From: Dermabacter indicis
GTDB lineage: Bacteria; Actinomycetota; Actinomycetes; Actinomycetales; Dermabacteraceae
DNA length: 33,261 bases
Direction of reading: 5' to 3'
Assembly (NCBI GenBank): GCA_001403775.1
Contig: CYUG01000017.1
Span: forward strand, 120,180 to 153,440
Shown: positions 23,824-31,023 of the stretch, piece after piece
How positions within the stretch are numbered: position 1 is the first letter of the stretch
How the letters are laid out: every line of letters starts with the position of its first letter
The notes under the pieces: model-generated
Database searches by the model: none
What the model saw: the letters and a program-made list of their open reading frames with translations, nothing else
Told to the model about the DNA's origin: nothing
Program-made: the position numbers and the translations under genes

Positions 23824-24741
23824 ATGACCTTCAATCCCAATGCCGAGATCCGCTCCGACAACACCAGCCGCCGTTCGGGAGGCGGCGGAGGCATGCGCCG
23901 AGGAGGTGCGATCGCGCTTGGCGGCGGCGGCCTCGGCACGCTCGTCCTCGTGGTCGTTCTCCTGTTCCTCGGCGTCGACCCGTCGATGCTTCTTGGCGGA
24001 GGCCAGGCCCCGGCCCCAAGCTCCCAGCAGCAGCCCCAGCAGGGCGCGGTTCTCGAGGAATGCCAAACTGGCGCCGACGCGAACAAGAACAACGACTGCC
24101 TCGTGCAGGCGACCATCGAATCCGCCGACTCGCTCTGGGAAGGCGAGGCCCAGGGCTCCGGCTTCCAGTTCCAGGAGCCGCAAGCGGTCGTGTTCACGAA
24201 CTCGGTCAACACGGGCTGCGGCGCGGCAACGTCCGCGACGGGCCCCTTCTATTGCCCAGCCGACTCCACGATCTACGTGGACACGTCGTTCTATGAGCAG
24301 CTCAGCTCGCGCTTCGGGGCAAGCAGCGGCCAGCTCGCGAAAGCCTACGTCGTGGCACACGAGTACGGGCACCATATCCAGCGACTCGACGGCACGATGC
24401 AGCGCATCGATCGCTCGGGAACCGGCCCCGAATCGGATCAGGTTCGCCTCGAGCTTCAGGCCGATTGCTACGCGGGCATGTGGGCGCACCACGCCGCGAC
24501 CACCGTGGACGACGACGGCAAGTCGATGCTCGAACCCCTCACCGACAAGGACGTTGACGATGCTTTGAGCGCCGCGAGCGCCGTGGGCGACGACCACATC
24601 CAGGGCGAGGTCGCCGGTGGCGAGGTTGCACCAGATACATGGACGCACGGCTCCTCCGAGCAGCGCCGAAACTGGTTCGTGAAGGGTTACAACGAGGGCA
24701 CGTACAAGGCGTGCGACACGTTCGCCGTGGACCAGCCGTAA
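23824..24741 (+). CDS. Neutral zinc metallopeptidase (YpfJ family), membrane-anchored
   Basis: The 305-residue protein belongs to the putative neutral zinc metallopeptidase family. A Gly/Arg-rich cytoplasmic N-terminus (1-30) is followed by a single membrane segment (about 31-50), a Pro/Gln/Ser linker and an extracytoplasmic catalytic domain. The zinc site is HEYGHH, with His179, Glu180 and His183, and the third ligand is probably Glu210 in RLELQADCYAGMWA. Four cysteines (Cys80, Cys92, Cys132, Cys144) could form disulfides outside the membrane. The end has the typical GSSEQRRNWFVKGYNEG sequence. Substrates are not known for the family. It is monocistronic and apparently leaderless. Confidence 0.92.
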   Translation: MTFNPNAEIRSDNTSRRSGGGGGMRRGGAIALGGGGLGTLVLVVVLLFLGVDPSMLLGGGQAPAPSSQQQPQQGAVLEECQTGADANKNNDCLVQATIESADSLWEGEAQGSGFQFQEPQAVVFTNSVNTGCGAATSATGPFYCPADSTIYVDTSFYEQLSSRFGASSGQLAKAYVVAHEYGHHIQRLDGTMQRIDRSGTGPESDQVRLELQADCYAGMWAHHAATTVDDDGKSMLEPLTDKDVDDALSAASAVGDDHIQGEVAGGEVAPDTWTHGSSEQRRNWFVKGYNEGTYKACDTFAVDQP

Positions 24742-24755
24742 GGGTTCAGCTGCAG

Positions 24756-24776
24756 CCGCCCTCGGTTGGAGGGTGG
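24756..24776. terminator. Possible hairpin between convergent metallopeptidase and SDR genes
   Basis: CCGCCCTC (24756-24763) can pair with GAGGGTGG (24769-24776), with one G-U pair and a 5-base loop. It lies in the 39-base gap between the two stops. There is no T run, so efficiency is uncertain. Confidence 0.35.
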
Positions 24777-24780
24777 CGGG

Positions 24781-25626
24781 TTAGTCCCGACGCCTGCGCA
24801 GCACACGATCGAGCACCGATCTGCGCGCTGCCGCTCGCTCAACCCTGTGCACACGCGCCTTGTTCATCGCTTGCGCGATCGACTCGCTTTGAAGGGCGCG
24901 CCTGAGCGCCTTCGGCGTGGCACGTTCGAGGGCCTCGGAGTTGTAGGCAAGCGAGGGAACCGAGACCACCTCTCCCGCCGCGACATCTTTGAGGGCTTGC
25001 TGCACCACGAACGGCGCCTTGAGCCACGTCACGCGCGGGGCGCCATCCATATTGACGGCGGCGTTGTGGTGACTCTCGGTGTGCACAAACCCGGGAATGA
25101 GCACCGTCGCGCTCACGCCCGTGCCTTCGAGCTCTTGCGCGAGGTACTCCGTGAAAATGACGACCCAGCTCTTCGCCGCCGCCGAGAGGTTTGTCGCGGT
25201 AAAGCCGGCCATCGACGACACGTTGAGGATCGCGCCTGCGCCCTTTCGCGTCATTGCTGTCGCCGCTGCATGCGCAAGGATCAGGGTTGCGCGCACATCG
25301 AAATCGACCTCTTCGAGAAACTCCTCGATCTCTCCCTCCAGAAAGGAAGCGCGCACCGAATGCCCCGTGTTATTGACGAGTAGGCCGATGGGATCCACGG
25401 GATCCAGCAGGCGGCGCGCCACGCGCTCGACATCGGCCTGGATCGAGATGTCCGCCGGGAGAATACTCACGCGCGCGCCTGACACCGCTTCGATCTGGGC
25501 GGCAACGGCGGCGAGGCGATCCTCATTTCGAGCCACGAGCACGAGGTCGTGACCACTGCCGGCGAGCTGCCAGGCAAATTCAAGGCCGAGGCCGGAGGTG
25601 GAGCCTGTGACAAGCGCGAGAGTCAT
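24781..25626 (-). CDS. Short-chain dehydrogenase/reductase-like protein lacking the catalytic Tyr
   Basis: The 281-residue protein has the SDR nucleotide-binding motif TGSTSGLG (7-14), an arginine-containing second strand end (VARNEDRL) that suggests NADP, and NNTG (85-88) in place of the usual NNAG. The catalytic region reads NVSSMAG (135-141), with Ser138 as expected, then NLSAAAKSW. Lys152 is in place, but the residue four before it, where SDRs have the catalytic tyrosine, is Ser148 (codon TCG at 25185-25183). The C-terminus is rich in arginine. Either the enzyme uses altered chemistry or it has become a binding or regulatory protein. It is divergent from xthA, with only 48 bases between the start codons, and has TACGCT six bases before its ATG. 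Confidence 0.88.
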   Translation of the reverse strand: MTLALVTGSTSGLGLEFAWQLAGSGHDLVLVARNEDRLAAVAAQIEAVSGARVSILPADISIQADVERVARRLLDPVDPIGLLVNNTGHSVRASFLEGEIEEFLEEVDFDVRATLILAHAAATAMTRKGAGAILNVSSMAGFTATNLSAAAKSWVVIFTEYLAQELEGTGVSATVLIPGFVHTESHHNAAVNMDGAPRVTWLKAPFVVQQALKDVAAGEVVSVPSLAYNSEALERATPKALRRALQSESIAQAMNKARVHRVERAAARRSVLDRVLRRRRD

Positions 25627-25632
25627 GCCTTA

Positions 25633-25638
25633 AGCGTA
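25633..25638 (-). promoter_or_regulatory. -10 element of probable leaderless SDR transcript
   Basis: Minus-strand TACGCT ends six bases before the SDR ATG at 25626, with no ribosome binding site. It lies 24 bases from the equivalent element of the divergent xthA gene, so the two promoters overlap. Confidence 0.45.
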
Positions 25639-25662
25639 TCCACGCAAACCTTCGTGCACCCA

Positions 25663-25668
25663 TAGGAT
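25663..25668 (+). promoter_or_regulatory. -10 element of probable leaderless xthA transcript
   Basis: TAGGAT lies exactly six bases before the ATG at 25675. The GGA within and after it is too close to the start codon to be a normal ribosome binding site. Confidence 0.5.
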
Positions 25669-25674
25669 GGACGC

Positions 25675-26514
25675 ATGCGAATCGCCACCTGGAACATCAA
25701 TTCCCTTCGCGCACGTATGCCCCGCCTCCTCGAGGTGATCGATAGGCGCGACATCGACGTCATCGCGCTCCAGGAGATCAAGGCCAAACCCGAGCAACTC
25801 GACCTCAGCGGCCTTGCCGAGCGCGGTTTCGAGGTTGCCGCTCACGGCCTGAACCAGTGGAACGGCGTCGCGATTGCCTCGCGCGTGGGGCTTCGCGAAG
25901 TGCGCCGTGAGATTCCGTCCCTGCCCGCGTGGGGCGAGGGGGACGATGCCGTGGTCGAAGCGCGCGCGATCGGTGCCGTCGTGGGCGAAAGCGCCCGCGA
26001 TTCGAAGCAGCTCGAGCTATGGAGCCTCTACGTTCCAAACGGACGCGAACTTGACCATCCGCATTACCGCTACAAGCTTGCGTGGCTCGAGGCCCTGCGA
26101 AGCTATGGCGCCGCACGCCTCACGTCGAGCGGGCCCGGCGAGGATGCGGGCGAAAGTTCAGCCACGCTATTTGCTGGCGACTTCAACGTTGCCCCGACCG
26201 ACGCCGACGTGTGGGACATGGCCGCCTTCGAAGGGAAGACGCACGTGAGCGCACCCGAACGCGAGGCCATCGCCGCGCTTGAGAAAACCGGTTACACCGA
26301 TCTCACGCGCGACTGGATCGATGCCCCGGGAACCTTCACCTACTGGGACTACAAGGGCCTCAAGTTCGCGAAGAAGCAGGGGATGCGCATCGACTTCCTC
26401 TTCGGCTCCGCTTCGGTGCGCGAGGCCACGACCGGCGCGATGATCGATCTCGCCGAACGCGCGGAAAAGTCCACGAGCGATCACGCGCCCGTGATCGTCG
26501 ACGTGCACCTGTAG
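25675..26514 (+). CDS. xthA: Exodeoxyribonuclease III
   Basis: The 279-residue enzyme cuts DNA at abasic sites and trims 3' ends in base excision repair. Catalytic and metal-binding residues of the family are present: Asn7 in TWNINS, Glu34 in LQEIK, Tyr119 in YVPNGR, Asp169 and Asn171 in AGDFNVAP, and Asp269-His270 in TSDHAPV. It is slightly longer than the E. coli enzyme (268) because of short insertions near 98-112 and 150-163. It shares a 48-base divergent promoter region with the SDR-like gene and ends 42 bases before the stop of the convergent TPR gene. Confidence 0.95.
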   Translation: MRIATWNINSLRARMPRLLEVIDRRDIDVIALQEIKAKPEQLDLSGLAERGFEVAAHGLNQWNGVAIASRVGLREVRREIPSLPAWGEGDDAVVEARAIGAVVGESARDSKQLELWSLYVPNGRELDHPHYRYKLAWLEALRSYGAARLTSSGPGEDAGESSATLFAGDFNVAPTDADVWDMAAFEGKTHVSAPEREAIAALEKTGYTDLTRDWIDAPGTFTYWDYKGLKFAKKQGMRIDFLFGSASVREATTGAMIDLAERAEKSTSDHAPVIVDVHL

Positions 26515-26540
26515 GAGGCGCGACGGCGCAGGCAAGCGTC

Positions 26541-26558
26541 GGGCCCCGGCCCCTTTTT
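26541..26558 (+). terminator. Possible short terminator after xthA
   Basis: GGGC (26541-26544) can pair with GCCC (26549-26552) around CCCG, followed by C and TTTTT (26554-26558). The stem is only four GC pairs, and the T run reaches the stop codon of the convergent TPR gene. Placement is right but the hairpin is weak. Confidence 0.35.
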
Positions 26559-27117
26559 AGCGGCGGCGCCGTGCCCTGTGCTGGATTTCGAGCATGTGCT
26601 GAGTGCGCGACATGGCCGCCATGCTCGAATCAATGAGGCTCGGGTCCCCTCCCGCGAAAACGCGCAACTCGTACGCCTGTGCGAAAGCCGTCAGGGCCAG
26701 GTCGTAGTGGCCTGCCGTGAAGAGCGCCTTGCCGAGATGCTGGTGGAGAACGGCTTCCCACGCGGTGCCGCGGCACTCTTCGAGAAGCACGCGGTAATCG
26801 GCAATCGCCCGCTCAGTTTCGCCGAGGTCCCTGCGGCAATCGGCGAGAAGCGCGCGCAGACGCACCGACGACGGGCACTCCGCGAGCATGAGCTCGCATC
26901 GCTCGCGAGCTGTCACGGGGTCACCGCTCCACAGCGCCCGAATGACCTCGCGCGCATCATCGTGGGCGAATTCTCGCTCGAAGGCTTCGGAATCATCGAT
27001 GACGGGGCGCAACGTCATGGGGTCGATATGCCAGCCTGCCTTGGCACCGGGGGCGGACGGTGCTCTGAGAGGCCCCTCGGAGGGCTGCGATAGGCGCATC
27101 AGCGTTGCTTTATGCAT
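26557..27117 (-). CDS. TPR-repeat protein of unknown function
   Basis: The 186-residue protein has an N-terminal polar region (1-45) and then helices arranged as tetratricopeptide repeats. Recognisable units are VIRALWSGDPVTARERCELM (about 58-77), LRALLADCRRDLGETERAIADYRVLL (about 87-112) and LHQHLGKALFTAGHYDLALTAFAQAYEL (about 123-150). It ends in a run of arginines (RARRRR). No membrane segment is present. TPR units bind partner proteins; the partner is unknown. The ATG at 27117 has AAGGAGGA about ten bases upstream. Its 5' side carries a strong terminator (27208-27236) with a promoter-like sequence before it, so it may be controlled by attenuation, or have its own promoter between 27118 and 27207. 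Confidence 0.82.
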   Translation of the reverse strand: MHKATLMRLSQPSEGPLRAPSAPGAKAGWHIDPMTLRPVIDDSEAFEREFAHDDAREVIRALWSGDPVTARERCELMLAECPSSVRLRALLADCRRDLGETERAIADYRVLLEECRGTAWEAVLHQHLGKALFTAGHYDLALTAFAQAYELRVFAGGDPSLIDSSMAAMSRTQHMLEIQHRARRRR

Positions 27118-27207
27118 GGGGCGCGCTCCTCCTTCGTCTATGGGCGCGGCGGCGATTGTCTTAAAAAGAGAAGGCGTGGGGATGCCGTGGCGGGGGCAGA
27201 TCGGGCC

Positions 27208-27236
27208 AAAAAGGAGGCGCCCTTTCGAGCGCCTCC
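27208..27236 (-). terminator. Rho-independent terminator on the minus strand, upstream of the TPR gene
   Basis: GGAGGCGC (27213-27220) and GCGCCTCC (27229-27236) form a perfect 8-base stem with an 8-base loop. On the minus strand the stem is followed at once by TTTTT (27212-27208). No minus-strand gene ends here, so it must end a non-coding transcript or a leader. Confidence 0.8.
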
Positions 27237-27358
27237 CGGGGCCGATCCGGGATCAAGCGTGCACTTGGTGGTGTGGTATCCGCTTTCGACGAATCCGCAC
27301 CGGTCCGAACGTGGACCACTCGCACGTGGGTTTCGAATCATTCCCTTGCTTTGTGATG
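27208..27358 (-). ncRNA. Candidate small RNA or attenuated leader of the TPR gene
   Basis: A promoter-like pair (27365-27393) and a strong intrinsic terminator (27208-27236), both on the minus strand, bracket about 150 bases within the 387-bp gap between the TPR gene (27117) and ssd (27505). Inside, GGTCC and GGACC form a small stem-loop (around 27301-27316) before the terminator. Two readings fit: a free RNA of about 150 nucleotides, or a leader for the TPR gene whose start lies 91 bases beyond the terminator. A minus-strand frame stops at 27253, just before the hairpin, but it has no supported start codon. The sequence does not resemble SRP RNA, tmRNA, 6C RNA or a known riboswitch as far as I can judge. 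Confidence 0.4.
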
Positions 27359-27364
27359 ACCACC

Positions 27365-27393
27365 ACTCTACATGTCGCATGTGACCTACGCAA
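27365..27393 (-). promoter_or_regulatory. Candidate minus-strand promoter in the ssd/TPR gap
   Basis: On the minus strand TTGCGT (27393-27388) and TAGAGT (27370-27365) are spaced by exactly 17 bases. The expected transcription start is near 27358. Together with the downstream terminator it outlines a short transcription unit. No promoter is equally clear for ssd on the plus strand. Confidence 0.45.
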
Positions 27394-27504
27394 CCCTCGC
27401 CGGGGAGAAAAATCGGAACCTTCGCTCGCGCCCCACATCCGACCGTCATCCACAAAAACGCACGGGCACTGGAACCATCCTCGTTCTCGGCGAAGCATGG
27501 ACGC

Positions 27505-28620
27505 ATGACACACGCCTTTCCACGAGTCGAACACGGCCGCCGAGACGCCACGACATTCGTCAGTCGCGTCCCGCGCGAAGCCACGCCTGACACGCACGAG
27601 TCCGCGCTCGAAGCGGTTGCGTGGCTCGGCGAAAAGGCCTCGCTCGAAATCCTCGCGCGCGACCGTATCCAGGCGGCAGGGTTCGACGTTGCTTCCGAAA
27701 CCACACCGCGGGGGCACGTGCGAGCGGTCGTGTGCGAAACAACCACCCTCGAGAGGGCCGCGGAGGCCTTCCCCTCGCTCCCGCTCTTCGCCGTGTGCGA
27801 GAGCGAACCGCACTCTCACGACTACAGACGAGCTCTCGCCCACGGGGTTCGCGCCCTCCGCACGCTGCCTGCGGAGTCCGCCGAGCTCCTCAGCGACCTC
27901 TCCGCCCTCACCACAGCCCCGGGCGAGGGCCGAGTCATCGCGTGCATCCCGGGGCATGGCGGGGCTGGGGCCACCTCACTCGCGGTTGCGCTAGCGCTGG
28001 CCGCGTCAAAACGGGGTACTCCCGCAACGCTCGTGGATGCTGACCCACTCGGCGGCGGGATCGACACACTCGTGCAGGCCCGGCACGTCGAGGGTGCGCG
28101 GTGGAACGACCTGCGCGGGGCGGGCGGCACGACGGATACCCAGGTTCTCCTCGAAGCTTTGCCCCTTATCGACGGCTACCGCCTCCTCACCTTCGATGGA
28201 TCGCCCGGCGAAACCGTGAACCTGCAAGCTCTCGAAAGCCTCAGAGCCGCACCCGGAACGCTCATTGTCGACGCGCCCCTTCGGGCCGGTGCCGCTGCGC
28301 ACGTGAACCCCGACATCGCTCTCGTCTCGCTTCACCCGAGCGAACACGCCCTCGCCGCGATCGAACGCAACCTCAACGCACTACACGAAACACATCCGCG
28401 CACGCGCATCGGGATCGCTCTTCGCACTCACCGCCGCGGTGAGGCATATCGTGCGCGCGAAATCGCCGAAAAACTCGGAGTCCCCGTGATGCTCAGCTAT
28501 AAGAGCGCACGCGAAGGCTTCGTGCCCGGGCTCGATCGCGACCGCAAGGGAATCGAATCCGCGTGCACGCGCTTCCTTGCGAAGCTCGCCGACTCCAGAC
28601 CTTCGGGAGGCCGCGCATGA
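27505..28620 (+). CDS. ssd: Ssd/CpaE-like (TadZ-type) ATPase of the Tad pilus locus
   Basis: The 371-residue protein matches the actinobacterial Ssd group, MinD/ParA-related proteins found at the head of Tad-like loci (Rv3660c in M. tuberculosis). An N-terminal receiver-like region without a phosphorylation site (about 70-135) is followed by a deviant P-loop GHGGAGATS (150-158), in which the usual lysines are missing, and by LVDADPLGGGID (176-187). In related proteins this domain localises the pilus machinery, and in mycobacteria Ssd affects septum formation. The start lacks a ribosome binding site; it overlaps a 3-codon open frame, ATG GAC GCA TGA, at 27497-27508. Its stop overlaps the tadA start as ATGA. 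Confidence 0.88.
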   Translation: MTHAFPRVEHGRRDATTFVSRVPREATPDTHESALEAVAWLGEKASLEILARDRIQAAGFDVASETTPRGHVRAVVCETTTLERAAEAFPSLPLFAVCESEPHSHDYRRALAHGVRALRTLPAESAELLSDLSALTTAPGEGRVIACIPGHGGAGATSLAVALALAASKRGTPATLVDADPLGGGIDTLVQARHVEGARWNDLRGAGGTTDTQVLLEALPLIDGYRLLTFDGSPGETVNLQALESLRAAPGTLIVDAPLRAGAAAHVNPDIALVSLHPSEHALAAIERNLNALHETHPRTRIGIALRTHRRGEAYRAREIAEKLGVPVMLSYKSAREGFVPGLDRDRKGIESACTRFLAKLADSRPSGGRA

Positions 28621-29765
28621 TCCTCACCGACGAACTCCTCACGGGCGTTCACGAATCTCTACGCGAAGAACCTGGGGCGATCGACGCGCGCCGCATCGCC
28701 CACATCGCCCAGGCCCACGGGATCATCCTTGATCGCGCGGGGCTCCTCGACCTCACCGATCAGGTGCGCCATCACCTCGAGGGCCTTGGGCCCCTTCATG
28801 CCCTCGCAGCGGAGGGCGTAAGCGACATCCTCGTGAACCCCGATGGCAGCGTGTGGGTCGATTCGGCGCGCGGTCTCGAGCGCACCGATCTCACACTCAG
28901 CGCGGGTGAGGCCCGAGCGCTTGCGACGCGTCTTGCCTCGCTCGGCAACCGGCGGCTCGACGATGCCATGCCGTGGGCCGACGCGCAGCTGCCCGGCAAC
29001 CTCCGCCTCCACGGCATGCTCCCACCGCTTTCGGCGGGTGGCGCGAGCATCAGCCTCAGGCGCGCCGCGACCCTCCCCTACTCGCTCGATGACCTCGAAA
29101 AGTCCGGCACCCTCACGTCGTCCGGGCGCGCCCTCGTGGAGGCGATCATTCACGCGCGGCTCTCCTTCCTCGTGAGCGGCGGAACGGGCAGCGGGAAAAC
29201 AACTCTGCTCGGGGCGATGCTCGGCGCTGTTGACCCCCGCGAGCGCGTCATCATCGTGGAAGATGCGACCGAGTTGCGGCCGGTGCACCCGCACGTCGTG
29301 CACCTCCAGGCGCGCCACGCGAATGCCGAGGGCATGGGCGAGATTAGCCTCGCGACCCTCATCCGACAGTGCCTACGCATGCGGCCCGATCGCATCATCG
29401 TGGGTGAGTGCCGCGGTGAGGACATCCGCGAGCTCCTCCAGGCGCTCAACACGGGGCACGAGGGCGGGTGCGGAACCCTGCACGCGAATACCGCGGCGGA
29501 CGTTCCCGCGAGGCTCGAGGCTCTCGGCGCGCTCGCGGGGCTCGATCCACTTGCGCTCGCCTCGCAAGCGCTTTCGGCGATTACGGTCGTGCTCCACATG
29601 CATCGCTCGCGCGAGGGCCGTGCACTTTCGACCATTTCACTCCTCCAGCGCGGGGCCGATGGCCGGCTCGAGTGCGTGCCCGCCGTGAGTTTCGGCGCTC
29701 GGGAGCGTCGTTTTCCGGCCTTCGATGCGCTCGAGGCCCGTCTCCTTCACGGGGGTGCGCGATGA
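28617..29765 (+). CDS. tadA: TadA/CpaF-family secretion ATPase
   Basis: The ATPase powers assembly of the pilus at the inner membrane. The ATG at 28617 (MILTDELLTG) overlaps the ssd stop and gives 382 residues. The N-terminal domain (1-170) has the family sequence GVSDILVNPDGSVWVD (67-82). The catalytic domain carries Walker A GGTGSGKTT (188-196), the Asp box IIVEDATELRP (212-222), Walker B RPDRIIVGECRGED (256-269, Glu264) and the His box NTGHEGGCGTLHAN (278-291). This is the GspE/VirB11-type ATPase of Flp pili. Its stop overlaps the next start as ATGA. Confidence 0.95.
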   Translation: MILTDELLTGVHESLREEPGAIDARRIAHIAQAHGIILDRAGLLDLTDQVRHHLEGLGPLHALAAEGVSDILVNPDGSVWVDSARGLERTDLTLSAGEARALATRLASLGNRRLDDAMPWADAQLPGNLRLHGMLPPLSAGGASISLRRAATLPYSLDDLEKSGTLTSSGRALVEAIIHARLSFLVSGGTGSGKTTLLGAMLGAVDPRERVIIVEDATELRPVHPHVVHLQARHANAEGMGEISLATLIRQCLRMRPDRIIVGECRGEDIRELLQALNTGHEGGCGTLHANTAADVPARLEALGALAGLDPLALASQALSAITVVLHMHRSREGRALSTISLLQRGADGRLECVPAVSFGARERRFPAFDALEARLLHGGAR

Positions 29766-30754
29766 CGAGCCGCGCCTTCCTCTCAGACGATGCGCTTGCG
29801 GGGCTCCTCGATCACGTGGCGATGGCACTCGGTGCGGGCGTGACGGCACCGACAGCGTGGTCCGCAGTTGCGGAGGCGACACCGGCCTCGAGCGAAAAGC
29901 AGTTCGCCGAAACGATGGCGCGTATCCCGCCGGCACTCTTGCAGCACATGAACGGTGCCCTCAATGCTCCTCGGGAGGCGGTCCGCGCGGTCGTGCTCTG
30001 CCACGTGATGTGTGAGAGCACGGGGGCGCCACTTTCAGGGCTGCTCACGTCGCTCTCGAACGGCCTTCGCGATTCTTCCGACGCCACCCGGGCCCGCACA
30101 GCCGCCTTCGCGGGCGCGAAGAGCACAGCCCGCGTCCTCATGGCGTTGCCACTCTTCGCTATCGCCCTCGGCTATGCCATGGGCGCAGATCCCCTGCGGG
30201 TGCTTCTCACATCGACGCACGGCATGCTCATGCTAGGCACCGGCATCGCGCTCACCGCGATTGGCTACGCGTGGATGAACCGCATGCTCGCAGTCGCGCG
30301 CGGGGTGAGCACCGAGATTGATCCGCTCATAGTCATCGATCTGATCGCGAGCGTGGTGCACTCGGGTATCCCGCTCGCCGCGGCATGCACGCGCGTTGGT
30401 GAAGCTCTCGAGAGCACTCCCCCGGGTCCAGCGCTCCTCGAGGCGGGGCGCGCCCTCGCCCGTGGCATGCCACCCGAAGGCGCTCTGTCCACACTCGAAG
30501 GTGACTTGGCGGCATTGACGAGCGCCGCGAGTCTCTCCCACGCGACCGGGGCACGCCTTGCCCCCATCCTTGCGGCTGTGACACGCGACCGTCGCCGCGC
30601 TCGCGTGCGCGAGGTCGATGAGGCCTCCGCGAAACTCGCCGTCCGTCTCGTGCTCCCCACGGGGGTCACGATTCTGCCCGCGTTCGTGCTGCTCGGAATC
30701 GTCCCGATCATCACGGACCTCGTCACCACACACTTCGGCCAGATCTGGCCGTAG
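29762..30754 (+). CDS. Fused TadB-TadC-like pilus membrane protein (two T2SSF domains)
   Basis: The ATG at 29762 overlaps the tadA stop and gives 330 residues. The first half looks like TadB: CESTGAPLSGLL (84-95), the RARTAAFAGAKSTA stretch, and a membrane hairpin MALPLFAIALGYAMGADP (127-144) and MLMLGTGIALTAIGYAWMN (155-173). The second half looks like TadC: DPLIVIDLIASVVHSGIPL (187-205), SHATGARLAPIL (259-270), the arginine-rich RDRRRARVREVDEASAKLA, and a membrane hairpin VLPTGVTILPAFVLLGIVP (297-315). Other Tad loci encode these as separate proteins, each with a type II secretion F domain. The usual N-terminal membrane helices of TadB are missing. It is expected to form the platform that TadA drives. 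Confidence 0.85.
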   Translation: MTSRAFLSDDALAGLLDHVAMALGAGVTAPTAWSAVAEATPASSEKQFAETMARIPPALLQHMNGALNAPREAVRAVVLCHVMCESTGAPLSGLLTSLSNGLRDSSDATRARTAAFAGAKSTARVLMALPLFAIALGYAMGADPLRVLLTSTHGMLMLGTGIALTAIGYAWMNRMLAVARGVSTEIDPLIVIDLIASVVHSGIPLAAACTRVGEALESTPPGPALLEAGRALARGMPPEGALSTLEGDLAALTSAASLSHATGARLAPILAAVTRDRRRARVREVDEASAKLAVRLVLPTGVTILPAFVLLGIVPIITDLVTTHFGQIWP

Positions 30755-30811
30755 GCGCCCGGCGACCGTCGGCGCGCAGCACACAAAAATCCTTGAAGGG
30801 GGATGACATCA

Positions 30812-31021
30812 ATGACCGATACCACTATTCGCACCGCGCCACACGAGAACTCTATTCGCGAGCGCCTCGCAGATGACACGGGGGCAACAACCGCGGAATA
30901 CGCCGTGACGATCGTCGCCGCGTGTGCGTTCGCTGCGCTTTTGTTTGCCGTTCTCACGAGCGGCGAGATGCAAGGCATGCTCACGAGCATCATCCAGGGC
31001 GCCCTCCGTTCGGCGAGCTAA
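30812..31021 (+). CDS. Flp-type pilin-like protein (DUF4244)
   Basis: This 69-residue protein has a short polar N-terminus ending in DDTGATTAEY, followed by one hydrophobic segment (AVTIVAACAFAALLFAVLTS) and a short tail. The Gly-Ala junction with Glu at position +5 is the class IV prepilin processing site, so the predicted cleavage is DDTG|ATTAEY. This is the DUF4244 family, which occupies the Flp pilin position in actinobacterial Tad loci. The ATG at 30812 is preferred over that at 30803, because GAAGGGGG ends nine bases before the former and abuts the latter. It starts 57 bases after the tadBC-like gene. Confidence 0.88.
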   Translation: MTDTTIRTAPHENSIRERLADDTGATTAEYAVTIVAACAFAALLFAVLTSGEMQGMLTSIIQGALRSAS

Positions 31022-31023
31022 AC

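Noticed and set aside
23679-24212. N-terminal extension of the acyl-CoA ligase frame
   Set aside because: The extra 178 codons overlap the metallopeptidase gene on the other strand and do not resemble any ligase; family members begin near the chosen ATG.
27325-27350. Possible tRNA T-arm (GGGTTTCGAATC) in the ssd/TPR gap
   Set aside because: The flanking bases do not form a T stem, and no acceptor, anticodon or D stem can be drawn around it on either strand.
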